From positions 1 to 64,000 of the forward strand of contig CAYPNF010000030.1 of the NCBI GenBank assembly GCA_964411985.1: a stretch of 64,000 nt of DNA, read 5' to 3'. This document shows positions 53,617 through 63,200 of the stretch, one piece after another (the stretch's first letter is position 1; each line of letters begins with the position of its first letter). The DNA comes from CAYPNF01 sp964411985. GTDB taxonomy: Bacteria; Verrucomicrobiota; Verrucomicrobiia; Limisphaerales; J093. The position numbers and the translations under genes were made by a program. The notes beneath the pieces are model-generated. The model was not told the origin of the DNA and made no database searches. It was given only the letters and a program-made list of their open reading frames with translations.

Positions 53617-55254
53617 GTGGAGAATGTATCGCAGAGGAAAGACGGTTCCCTGATCAAGTTGGTTCAGGAGAAGGACGAGTTATGCCAAGCGCGGCACGAG
53701 ACAGAAAAGCTCTTGGCACATTATCGCGAGTGGTTTTACCACGCCCCAGTGGGGCTCCTTACGGTCGATGCCGAGGGAGGTGTCGTGGAGGCCAACTGTG
53801 CCGCCGCGGCTCTTCTACAGGAGAATCGTGAAAGTCTCGTTGGGAAATCGCTCCTGCTCCGGCTCACCCCCGCTTGCCACGATCTCTATTGCGGCAGAAT
53901 TCAGCTGGCCCGTGCCACTGGACAGCGACAAGAATGCGAGGTTCAGATTTCAGAGGAGGAGTCCTGGGTCCAGCTGGAAATTGCCTGTCGCCCGTCTGGG
54001 GATGGAGCATGTGTGTGCCAGGTGGCCCTCCTGGATGTTAGTGAGCGTCGACGGGAGGAGGCGGCAAGGGCAGCTGTGGAAGCTCAAGCCTGGAAGCTTC
54101 AGAAGGCAGAAAGCCTGGGCCGAATGGCTGGTGCCATAGCTCACCACTTCAACAACCAACTCGCAGCGGTGATGATGAGCCTGGACCTGGCCATGGTTGC
54201 TCAAAGTGGGGATTTGTCGGAGCATCTGAGCGAGGCCATGCAGGGAACCCTGAAGGCGGCCGAAGTGAGCACACTCATGCTGACTTACCTGGGGCAGGTC
54301 TCCGGCGAGCGTGAGGTAGTGGATCTCTCGGACATTTGTAGCCGGACTCGCCCGTTTTTGGAAGCGAGCCTACCCCAGAACGTGGTCCTGGAAACCGACT
54401 TGCCCACTCCAGCCGTACCTGTGGAAGCGAACACCAAACAGGTCCGACAGATTCTGAGCAATCTGGTAGCCAATGCTTGCGAAGCCCTCCAGGAGGGGGG
54501 AGGTACCATCCGACTGTGCGTCAAAGCTGTTCCCGCGCGGGAAATCCCCACTGCCCAGCGATTTCCCATCAAATGGCACCCACAGGAGGATACGTACGCA
54601 TGCCTGGAGGTGAGCGACAATGGTTGTGGTATTGCCTCCGACGACTTGGAAAGAGTGTTTGATCCCTTCTTCTCGCGTAAATCCCCGAGTCGAGGGTTAG
54701 GGTTAGCGGTTGCTTTGGGGGTGGTGCGTGCTCATGGCGGAGCCTTTACGGTGACCAGTGAGTGGGGCAAAGGCAGCACCTTCCGTGTCTGGTTCCCTCT
54801 TGCCAGGGAGACGGTTCTTAGCAAGTCCCAGCGGGAGACGTTCAACCCGCAGCCGACGGTGGGCGGCACGGTTCTTTTGGTGGATGATTCGCCGGCGCTG
54901 CGCAGAGTGGGGAGCAAACTCCTGGTGAGCATGGGGTATGCGGTACTGGAGGCTCGGGAGGGGGTTGAGGCTGTGGAGATGTTCCGCCGCTATCGCGAAG
55001 AGATTCGGTTGGTTCTCTGCGACCTGACCATGCCCCGAATGGATGGATGGCAGACGTTGGCGGCCTTGCGTCAGCTAGCTCCCGGTATTGCGGTCATCCT
55101 ATCCAGTGGATACGAGGAGGCGGAGGTGATGGCCAATAACCATCCTGAGAGACCCAATGTCTTCCTACGCAAACCCTTTATGGCTCAGGAACTCCGGGCT
55201 GCCATCACGAAGGCCTTGAACCCAAAGCTCTGCATTTCAGGAAACCAAATCTAG
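53617..55254 (+). CDS. Hybrid sensor histidine kinase / response regulator
   Basis: A 545-residue soluble protein from GTG 53617. An N-terminal coiled-coil lead-in and PAS domain (about 25-140; YHAPVGLLTVDAEGGVVEA) precede the HisKA dimerisation region with the His in AGAIAHHFNNQLAAVMMSL (about 170). The HATPase_c domain follows (N box LVANACEALQEGG, G1 VSDNGCGIASDD, then SRGLGLAVALGVVRAHGG; about 265-405). A receiver domain (about 420-535) has acidic pair VDDSP, phospho-acceptor Asp in LVLCDLTMPRMDG, and Lys in LRKPF. No transmembrane helix is present, so it senses an internal signal or a partner. It lies just downstream of the kinase array; whether it is part of that operon is not known. 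Confidence 0.92.
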   Translation: MENVSQRKDGSLIKLVQEKDELCQARHETEKLLAHYREWFYHAPVGLLTVDAEGGVVEANCAAAALLQENRESLVGKSLLLRLTPACHDLYCGRIQLARATGQRQECEVQISEEESWVQLEIACRPSGDGACVCQVALLDVSERRREEAARAAVEAQAWKLQKAESLGRMAGAIAHHFNNQLAAVMMSLDLAMVAQSGDLSEHLSEAMQGTLKAAEVSTLMLTYLGQVSGEREVVDLSDICSRTRPFLEASLPQNVVLETDLPTPAVPVEANTKQVRQILSNLVANACEALQEGGGTIRLCVKAVPAREIPTAQRFPIKWHPQEDTYACLEVSDNGCGIASDDLERVFDPFFSRKSPSRGLGLAVALGVVRAHGGAFTVTSEWGKGSTFRVWFPLARETVLSKSQRETFNPQPTVGGTVLLVDDSPALRRVGSKLLVSMGYAVLEAREGVEAVEMFRRYREEIRLVLCDLTMPRMDGWQTLAALRQLAPGIAVILSSGYEEAEVMANNHPERPNVFLRKPFMAQELRAAITKALNPKLCISGNQI

Positions 55255-55258
55255 AGAA

Positions 55259-55447
55259 ATGACACACGCGCAAATTCAATTGCGCCTGAATGTGGTCAAG
55301 GATGACCACACACGCAGCCACAACCTAAGCCTCAACTTATACCAGGTCCTGCGGCCTGGCACCCTTGTCTCCACCGCTTCCGACGAGAGGATCGTCTATC
55401 GTCCTTGGCCGGCAACGAAGGGATCAAAGGTGCCCAAGAGGCGCTGA
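55259..55447 (+). CDS. Possible small protein after the hybrid kinase
   Basis: A 62-residue frame whose ATG lies 4 nt after the hybrid-kinase stop, a spacing typical of coupled genes. The sequence (MTHAQIQLRLNVVKDDHTR, then SLNLYQVLRPGTLVSTASD) is basic and soluble with no recognised motif. It could be the end of a degraded gene. The rating rests mainly on position. Confidence 0.4.
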   Translation: MTHAQIQLRLNVVKDDHTRSHNLSLNLYQVLRPGTLVSTASDERIVYRPWPATKGSKVPKRR

Positions 55448-55646
55448 AGAGGAGGTGGGTTGATCTGCCGTCTCTTTGGCCCTTTGCAGATGATGGTGGC
55501 CGTTGCAGAAACAGAAGGTTCGTCTCTGGTTAGGTGTGAGTTGGTAGCGACAGTGCTCGTCGCTCGATAGCGCGGCCCTTCCTGCGATTCACGGTCGAGG
55601 TGAGGATCGCGTGAACTTGGTTCCACTTACCGAGTATTTCCCACCA

Positions 55647-55664
55647 TGACAAGAGTCCTTGTCA
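55647..55664. terminator. Short hairpin at the end of the FG-GAP kinase gene
   Basis: TGACAAG at 55647-55653 and CTTGTCA at 55658-55664 form a 7-bp stem with a 4-nt loop that includes the stop codon (55662-55664) of the minus-strand kinase gene. There is no U-tract. It could attenuate or terminate transcription between the two convergent signalling operons. Confidence 0.35.
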
Positions 55665-58361
55665 GTAGACGTACCTTTGCGGTGGCCTCAGTTGCAGGAC
55701 GAGGAGTTCTCTGGCGAGCACGTAGATGTAGCAAGGCCTTCCCTTTGGCCCTTGGGCCACTTGAAGGTTCAGCTGTGTCGTAACTGCCCACTTGGGCGCG
55801 ACGAGGTGGGAGGCGATCTTTCGAAGCTCTTGGTCTAGGACGAAGACCTGGTTGTCGTAATCGTATGCCACGTTCTCTTCGCCGGCGGGATCCCCCGGGT
55901 TCTTCCCGGAAATCCACTCCTGCTGAAAGCTGCTGAAGAGGAGTTCGTTCTGGTGGTCGCCATCCAAATCCGCTACAGCACCTAAGCGCAGGTAGACAAT
56001 GTCGTGTTTCTTCTCGACTACCTGGACAAGGTTTCTGAGCCGCAAGTCAGCGTCCAGAACGTGCAGCCTGCCCTCCGTATCGGTGAGGTAGATCTCCGGC
56101 ATCCCGTCCTGGTCCAAATCCCCGCCGAGACAGCTGTGAACGCCGGCACCCGCATCGTACCTTGCGGTCTCGTGACCCTCCGCATCCAAGTGGACGACGA
56201 TCCCAACATTCGTCTTTTCCGGATTGTGAACGGCCCACTTTACCACAGCATAGATCCTCGAGGCCTTGTTTCCCTTCGAGGAGAGTACGAGGGGACTGAC
56301 ACCAGCAGGTGCCTCCCCAAGGGAACGCGCGAAGAGCAGTCGGCCGTCGTGCCTGATGGCGAATAAGTATGCGTGGTTGTCATCGGTTCCATCCGGCCCG
56401 CGAGCGTCGTTTCCGACAGCGCGCGCGCCCGCCAGAATCTCTTCCAGGCCGTCGCCGTCAACGTCTGCGCAGGCTAGGTTGGAAGATTCACCGACCCCGG
56501 CAATGGGATGGGGACCAAAAAGGTACTGCCATCGCATTTCGCCCGCCTCAAGACTGAAGCAGGCCAGGCCGCGGGGTGATTTACCGAAGCCCGTCCCCAG
56601 GAAGGCCAGCAAATCTCTTTTACCGTCTTGCCGAAGGTCGACCACTGCCTGGGCCCTGATCAGACTGCGATCCTCAAAACCGTTCGGGAGCCGTGTGACG
56701 CTTCCCTGCGCGTTGAAACGCTGCAGCGGCATCGGAAAGTTATTCAGAATGGCGATGGCAAGGTTGGTCCCGCTGGTCCAATTTACGAGCATCTGGTCCT
56801 CTTTGCGGCCCAGCACGTTGGTAACCATACTGAGACTCACATTCGCGGCGTCCGGATCGGGAACACGCCAGGTCTTGAGGATTTCTCCTAGGGGAGAGAC
56901 CACCAGCACCTCGCCCTTGGAGGCTAGAAAGACGTCAGGCTCATCGGTGCCGCGCAGGTTACCCGGGATCGCTTCCTGCCATGTCCAGACTCCCGGTACG
57001 CTGACTCTATGAATGACCTCTAGTACTGGTCCCGCGCTGCCGACCGCATGGGGAGTTGTCGCGTTTGTTCCCAAAACCCTGCTGTCATGCCTGGGCTCAG
57101 AGCCATTGCGGCCGGAGAAGGTCCAAGCCAGCCAACTCAGCACCGCCGCCAGGCTGATCAGCGACACCACCAAGCCGAGTGCTCGACGGTGTCCGTGCAA
57201 TTTCACTCCTCCCCGGTTCGGATCCCCACCCCGCCCGTGCGGTCCGAGCGGAAAAAAGCCTTTGGCTACCCGGTCCAAGTCATCGACCACGTCGGCGATC
57301 TGTGCATAGCGAAACCGAAGTTCGCGGGCCATAGCCCCCTCACAGACCTTAACTAGCGCCTCAGGTGCAGTGGATTCCCGTTCAAGGATTGGGGCTGGGG
57401 GGCCAGCTAGGATCTTGGCAACGATCGCTTCTTTTGTGTCACCGACGTAAGGCGGGCTTCCAGTCAGCATTTCGTACAGCAGGGCTCCGAACGAGTAGAT
57501 GTCGCTGCGTGTATCTTCGGCCTGCCCGGCCGCTGACACAGGGGACATGTACGGGGCCGTGCCTTCCCGTTGCGCACGCCTCACATCGATTAAAGTGTCG
57601 TTGAAGATCGACCGGGCGAGACCAAAATCAGTCAGGAGCGCTTTGCCGCTGCCATCAACCAGGATATTCCCAGGCTTCAGGTCCCTGTGCACGATTCCTC
57701 GTGCATGGGCCTCTTGAAGGGCAGAGGCGATCTGGCTTGCTATCCTCAGAGTCATTGGGGGAGGCAGACATCTCCCCTCGGATAGAAACCGGGCCAGGCT
57801 GCCTTGCTCAAAGTACGGGATTACGAAATAGGGCCGCTTTGGGTCAGGCGAAACCGCGAGCACCTTGACGACGTTGGGATGGTCCAGTTGCTGCATGTAT
57901 CTGGCTTCCCGAAGGAAATACCTCACCGCCCGGGGATCAGCCGCTAATTCAGCCTTCAGGACTTTGACTGCCACCAGTGGCTCCTCATTCTTCCGTTCGA
58001 TGGGAAGCGTCGTCGCCACGCTATCCGTTGGCGGGTGCAAACCAATGGCCGTCGATCCTTCCAAATGGGGTGCCTCGTGGGCCTGGGGCGTTTCTGGGGA
58101 AGTGGAGGATTTGCATTTGCGCGCCAGGAACACGATCCCCATTCCGCCTGCGCCTATGACCCGCAGAACCTCGTAATCGTCAATTCTCCCAAGCAACAAT
58201 GGGTGCGAGGCTGGCTCCAGGAGAGCCCGTTGAAGCATCTCCTCGGTGGAATCCCTGAATCCGGAGTCCGGTGGTAAGCTTGCCATACCGGTTGCGTTCG
58301 ACTGTGCGCTCAACTCTTCCGAGGTCGCCGCAATTGTGGGACAAGGGTGGCCATCGAGCAA
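55662..58361 (-). CDS. Membrane Ser/Thr kinase with extracytoplasmic FG-GAP propeller
   Basis: Up to 899 residues. The first possible start is TTG 58361; ATG 58286 would shorten it by 25 residues. The kinase domain (about 62-365) has IGAGGMGIVFLARK (69-82), then an unusual about 45-residue Ser/Pro/Thr-rich insertion before the Lys strand (VAVKVLKAE, Lys 133). Catalytic loop is VHRDLKPGN (224-232) and DFGLAR is at 245-250. The usual SPEQ of the APE region is replaced by YMSPVSAAGQ. One membrane helix (LGLVVSLISLAAVLSWLAW, about 394-412) is followed by an extracytoplasmic domain of about 480 residues with FG-GAP Asp-rich units (ACADVDGDGLEEILAG, LGGDLDQDGMPEIYL, AVADLDGDHQNELLF). It is the third gene behind a sigma factor and a 178-residue protein. 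Confidence 0.85.
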   Translation of the reverse strand: MLDGHPCPTIAATSEELSAQSNATGMASLPPDSGFRDSTEEMLQRALLEPASHPLLLGRIDDYEVLRVIGAGGMGIVFLARKCKSSTSPETPQAHEAPHLEGSTAIGLHPPTDSVATTLPIERKNEEPLVAVKVLKAELAADPRAVRYFLREARYMQQLDHPNVVKVLAVSPDPKRPYFVIPYFEQGSLARFLSEGRCLPPPMTLRIASQIASALQEAHARGIVHRDLKPGNILVDGSGKALLTDFGLARSIFNDTLIDVRRAQREGTAPYMSPVSAAGQAEDTRSDIYSFGALLYEMLTGSPPYVGDTKEAIVAKILAGPPAPILERESTAPEALVKVCEGAMARELRFRYAQIADVVDDLDRVAKGFFPLGPHGRGGDPNRGGVKLHGHRRALGLVVSLISLAAVLSWLAWTFSGRNGSEPRHDSRVLGTNATTPHAVGSAGPVLEVIHRVSVPGVWTWQEAIPGNLRGTDEPDVFLASKGEVLVVSPLGEILKTWRVPDPDAANVSLSMVTNVLGRKEDQMLVNWTSGTNLAIAILNNFPMPLQRFNAQGSVTRLPNGFEDRSLIRAQAVVDLRQDGKRDLLAFLGTGFGKSPRGLACFSLEAGEMRWQYLFGPHPIAGVGESSNLACADVDGDGLEEILAGARAVGNDARGPDGTDDNHAYLFAIRHDGRLLFARSLGEAPAGVSPLVLSSKGNKASRIYAVVKWAVHNPEKTNVGIVVHLDAEGHETARYDAGAGVHSCLGGDLDQDGMPEIYLTDTEGRLHVLDADLRLRNLVQVVEKKHDIVYLRLGAVADLDGDHQNELLFSSFQQEWISGKNPGDPAGEENVAYDYDNQVFVLDQELRKIASHLVAPKWAVTTQLNLQVAQGPKGRPCYIYVLARELLVLQLRPPQRYVY

Positions 58362-58406
58362 GCAGATTTGGGGGATTCCTCCATGGGGTTCTGGTCCTTT
58401 CGCGCC

Positions 58407-58943
58407 TCAGCCCCCATCAACCGTTGGCGGATCGAGTTGGGATGTTGCCTCCCGCAACAGCTCCTTGGTTCCTGGATCCACCCACTCTCGCTCCTGAGCC
58501 CAGGCAACCCCTTCGCCTAGCTGGCGGTCGCTCAGATGGCTGATCCGCATTCCACAACGTACCCGGGCCACGGCAATGCTTAGGAAATAGAGCACTCCCG
58601 CCACCTCGCTTGGCAAGGGACTGTCTGCTTTGCTCCTATTCATCTTGGCGTACTCCTTCACCAAACGCAGCATCTGCAAGGGCGGTTTCGGGTGGTGGAA
58701 TAGCTCCGAGAGATTCTGGATCCCAAGGACCTCCAGTTCGTTGATCAACCCCAGCCAAGGGGTGAGCGAGGATTCCAGCCCATAGAGGTCCAGCCGGAGC
58801 GGGGCAGCCAGTTGGTGCGAAAGGATCGGACCATAGTCCGGTTCCCGCCAGACGGGCCGCTCCGCTCCCTCCAGGAGCCTCTTCCATTTGCCTGGTCCAA
58901 CAGTACCCTCGCTCGGCCTTCCCGATGGCTCGTCGGTTCTCAC
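58407..58943 (-). CDS. Middle gene of the second sigma/kinase locus
   Basis: A 178-residue protein starting at GTG 58943, 7 nt after the sigma-factor stop. It is soluble and helical (PLRLDLYGLESSLTPWLGL, VAGVLYFLSIAVARVRCG). I do not recognise a domain. Its place between a sigma factor and a receptor kinase mirrors the 64-residue gene at 45689-45883, although I see no sequence similarity between them. A regulatory or bridging role is inferred from order only. Confidence 0.7.
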   Translation of the reverse strand: MRTDEPSGRPSEGTVGPGKWKRLLEGAERPVWREPDYGPILSHQLAAPLRLDLYGLESSLTPWLGLINELEVLGIQNLSELFHHPKPPLQMLRLVKEYAKMNRSKADSPLPSEVAGVLYFLSIAVARVRCGMRISHLSDRQLGEGVAWAQEREWVDPGTKELLREATSQLDPPTVDGG

Positions 58944-58950
58944 ACCCTAT

Positions 58951-59712
58951 TTACACGATGGATCCCGAGATCTTGCCAAAAGCGCGGCGCCAATTGTCCA
59001 ATTCTTGATCAATTTCTTCGGGCACCGGGGCGTACTCGGCAATGACTTCACGGATTTCTCTCAGGAACATGCGTTTTCCGGTGGCGAGCGTATTGTGGGC
59101 TTGAGCCGGCGATTGGAATTGAAAGCGCTCTACGAGCTGTTCGTATGCCATGGGTTCGATCTCCTCGAGTGCCGGTTTGAGAAGCCGCAGATTGAACACC
59201 TCCCAAATGTCCTGTCTGCCTGACTTCTCACACTCTGCCTGCATTCGCTCCAGTGCCTGTCTCATCACTGATTGGGCCCAGGCTGCATCGAAACTTGTTT
59301 CGGGAGGTTCATGCCCTGCGATCAGCTCCCGCTCTGGGGCTTCCTCGAACGATACTAACCCGTTTGTTGGGGCCCGTTTAAGGGCCTGTTCTCCCCGAAG
59401 TTCGTTGCAAATGAAGTTGTCCAGCGAATTGAGCAGAAAGGTGCGGAACCTCCCACGGGTTTGCTTGGCCCTCCCGAGCAGCTCGTTGACAAGGATCCGT
59501 CGCAGTACGAAGCCCTGCACCATGTCCTCGGCTCGGTCCACGGGAAGTCCGAACTTGACGACGACGTGGTGTTTGAGAGGGGAGAGGTACTTCCGGAGCA
59601 GGGCATCCAGGGCCTGAAGCTGGTCCTCGCCCCCCGCCTGACTGGCCGTACAAATCCCTGGCCAAGAAGTCGTCGGGAAACCTCGTGGTAGATGGGCAGA
59701 TTCCGAACTCAT
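58951..59712 (-). CDS. Sigma-70-like factor (second sigma/kinase locus)
   Basis: A 253-residue protein from ATG 59712; the open frame extends 46 residues upstream without family-like text. Region 2 (about 35-110) reads LRKYLSPLKHHVVVKFGLP, RAEDMVQGFVLRRIL and FRTFLLNSLDNFICNELRG. The spacer of about 60 residues is acidic. Region 4 (about 175-235) reads MAYEQLVERFQFQSPAQAH then LATGKRMFLREIREVIAEY. This is the divergent ECF-like type common in kinase-rich Planctomycetes/Verrucomicrobia genomes. It differs clearly from the sigma factor at 45021 and is followed at 7 nt by the 178-residue gene. Confidence 0.85.
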   Translation of the reverse strand: MSSESAHLPRGFPTTSWPGICTASQAGGEDQLQALDALLRKYLSPLKHHVVVKFGLPVDRAEDMVQGFVLRRILVNELLGRAKQTRGRFRTFLLNSLDNFICNELRGEQALKRAPTNGLVSFEEAPERELIAGHEPPETSFDAAWAQSVMRQALERMQAECEKSGRQDIWEVFNLRLLKPALEEIEPMAYEQLVERFQFQSPAQAHNTLATGKRMFLREIREVIAEYAPVPEEIDQELDNWRRAFGKISGSIV

Positions 59713-60201
59713 GGGTATGAGGATGAGTCGAGCACATGGCAGGATTCCCGTAAAGAAGCGTTTTCGAGTCCGCAGAGCAGAGGAAGGGCGAACACCCGCC
59801 AAGCAGATCTTGCTTCCACCTCGTCCTGGGCGCTTCGAGATCCTGAACACGACAAACCTGTACCTTTTGTGGGGAAAACAAGACCTTTCTGCGCAAGATT
59901 AAAGCCCTATACGGTTAAACATTGATATGCATTACCCGGTACCAACTCCAATCACTGACTCGAGCTCGAGCGTGAATCCGCTCATGAGGTGTCCTTGGGC
60001 AGAAACGCAAGAATTATCAAAAACTATTAACCCAGTGTAATGTGAAAGGCGGTTAGGAAGGGCATTAGGAAGGCTTAAATTGGTTGGAGAAGCCAAGCAC
60101 AAAAACCAAGTTCGCGTCTTATGACCTTCGCGAAGCGTGTCTGAAAAGGATGTACCCTTGCGCAGCTTTGAGCACAGGCAAATCGTTTCGCGATACCTCG
60201 A
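59713..60201. promoter_or_regulatory. Divergent spacer between sigma-factor operon and secreted hydrolase gene
   Basis: No gene is supported in these 489 bases. It must contain two divergent promoters. An AT-rich stretch lies at about 59895-59935 and another at about 60015-60080. No perfect palindrome was noticed. Confidence 0.35.
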
Positions 60202-63200
60202 ATGAAAACCATTATGCTGACTCATACTCTGACAAAACAGTTGTCCTTTGTCTCTCTCCTGTTGCTTTGCTTGTGGCCAACGTTTTTGCCGGTTAGCGGC
60301 GCGGGTGTGACTGTGGTGACGCACGGGTTTGCCTCGACAGCGCTGGACGGCTGGTTGCCTGCGATGTCCCATGATATCGGCATGCATGTGGACGGGAACG
60401 CAAGCTTCTATACCTTGGTGGTCGATGTGCCTTCCCCCGACAGTGTGCAACTCGCGGTGCGTGTCGATTCTACATTTTGGGTCCCGTTTCGAGAGTCCAC
60501 CAGCGGCGAAATCATAGTTAACCTAGACTGGTCAGTAATCTCGAGGATCGTTCCACCGGGCTACAACTACTACACCCCACAGATTAGTGAAGCGCTGGTG
60601 GATTGGATCACTACAAGCGGCTTGTTCAACGGAGCAACTCTGGCCGAAATGCCTCTTCATCTTATCGGGCACAGCCGAGGAGGGTCGCTGGTGTGCGAGT
60701 TGGCTCGACTCCTCGGTCAAAGAGGCATTTGGGTTGACCAAGTAACGACCCTGGATCCCCACCCATTGGTCCGTGACGCAGATGCGCTCATCTACTCCAA
60801 CGTGCGTTACGCGGATAATTACTACCAAGTGATCGATTCCATAGAGGATCTGACTCGTGGCTTCGCGTGGGGCGAGAGAGTTGACGGGGCGATCAACCGC
60901 CGCCTTCTTTCTCTGGCAGGAGGTTGTGTTGATGGAACTGGCCTATTTGCCCTTCATCAGAACGTACACCTCTGGTACCACGGGACCATCAGCTCTGTGA
61001 CGCCTTTGTACGATACCAGTTGCTTGCTGGAGGAAGCACAGCGCGCGGATTGGTACACACAGTCCGAGAACCGAGGAATGAACGCAGGTTTCAAGTTCAC
61101 GAGGCTCGGTCGTGGCCCAAGGGACGCTGCTGGCCCGTCTCGGTACGCTGCCCTCAGGACCCCGCTCCCTGACATGGCTCCCACTGACCAACTATGGCCG
61201 AACGTGGAGATCCAAGGCTTATCCATGGACATGAGTGTCGTCCAAGGAGAGCCGTTAACCATGACCGTTGAGCTGGAAGGCCATAACAATAATGCCGTTA
61301 TCGACTTTGGATTTGATGCCGACGGCAACCCGTACAATGGTGCAATCACCGTTGGGTCGGTTAACGCTTCTTCAGTCCGATCCGACCGGCTCCAGTACGC
61401 AAGCAGGACGGACATGTTGCAGCCAGGGACAACCTATCGGGCATACGCAAAGATCACCAACGGCAAGTATACTAGATACTACTATGCCCCTGGGAAGATC
61501 ACAGCCGTGCAGCTACCCCCAGACCAGGTCATGGTGGGCGCGTCTGCGGGCGCAGGGGGCCAGGTTAGCCCCAGCGGTGCCAACTGGTATGAAAGGGGGG
61601 CTTCGCTGACCTTCAAAGCCACACCAGAATCCAACTATCAAGTGGATGGCTGGTATCTGGACGGTGTTCTCGTTCAGGTCGCAGGGTCTTCGTATTTGTT
61701 GCCCGACGTCCAAGGTAATCACTCACTGAGCGTTACGTTTGGGTTCGTTCCACCTCCCCCCATAGAGGGGTCGGATATCACCAGAAATGCCAAAGTCGAA
61801 TGGACGGATACTCTCCCCGGAGGAGATGGAGATGGAGTGCCAGAGGCGGGCGAAAGTGTCGAAATGCGGATTACGCTGCGCAACTCCAGTGCTGAATCGG
61901 TAGAGAACGTTCGCGCCGCACTGTCCTCGAACCTCGGGAACGTTCGCTTTTCCGAGCCGGATGTCGGTTACGGCGGTCTTAGCCCAGGGCAAGAGAAGAG
62001 GGGGGCGGCCTTCCGCATGTTTTTTGATTTGGCATCCCAAACGGATGTATCCTTTCACTTGCACGTCACGTACACGAAAGGTGGGTTAGACTATTACCGG
62101 GATTGGTCGTTCACGGAGTCGGTGCTGGACCCGAAGAGCGGGGGGCCTCGTTTCATGCTGGATCGCGTTGCCTTGGATGATTCGACATCGGGTAATAACA
62201 ATCAACAGCTTGAGAGTGGAGAGAAGGCCTACTTCGCAATGTATCTCAAGAACTCCGGCAACGCGGACGCCACTGATGTTCTGGCGGAACTCCAGAATGT
62301 TCGTCCCCTAATCGAGATCTCAGAAGGAACGGAACCATATCCAGATTTGGGGGCCGGGGGCGATGGCCAACCGCCCCTATTGGGCGGCACTTGGTTAGTG
62401 CGTGTCCCGCGCACAATCGTCGGTCCGGTTGCTGCGGACCTTGTGGTCACTTACGGGCCTAGCCAGGTCAAGCAGACAAACAGCGTGACCCTGTTCGACG
62501 TGAAACCGGAGAAGTGGCTAAGTGTGGTTCCTGACGCATTCTACTTTGGCGTGGCTGTTCCACCTCAAGAGGTGACCGTGAATGTTTCGGTGGTGAATTC
62601 GGGAAGTGCCGTTCTGAGTGTGACGGCGGTTTCTCCATCGATGCCCGACACGACATGGACGGGTGATCCTCTTCCTTGGTCTATTCCGGTGGGCGGGAAA
62701 AGAGATATTGTGGTAACGGTGACCACTGCTGGACTCCAGGGAGCGATCCAGCGCGAGCTCGTTATCGCATCCGACGGCCGTCCCGCACAGACCGGTTACG
62801 ACCGAATCAGGATCTCCGGTTTAGTGAGCTCTACTCAGCCGGTTTATGAATTGCCGACGCTCACGATGTCCGGCGGATCGGGCGATCTCGACCTCAGTGG
62901 GAACATCGTTGTCTGGTGCGACAGGCGAGCCGGAAACAGCGACATCTACGGTTATGATATTAGCACGGGGGTTGAGTTCCCGATCTGTACGAACCCTGCT
63001 AGCCAGTATAGACCGCGCATTTCAGGGAACCTCGTCGCCTGGAACGATACCCGCAACTGGGCTGACTGGCCCAACACCCCTTCGAGAATGGACATCTACG
63101 GGTACGATCTGAACTCAAGAAGGGAGTTCCCGGTGTCGACGGATCCAGGTGATGAGGAACTCATTGGCGTGGACCATGGAAAGATTGCGTTTCGAAGGCA

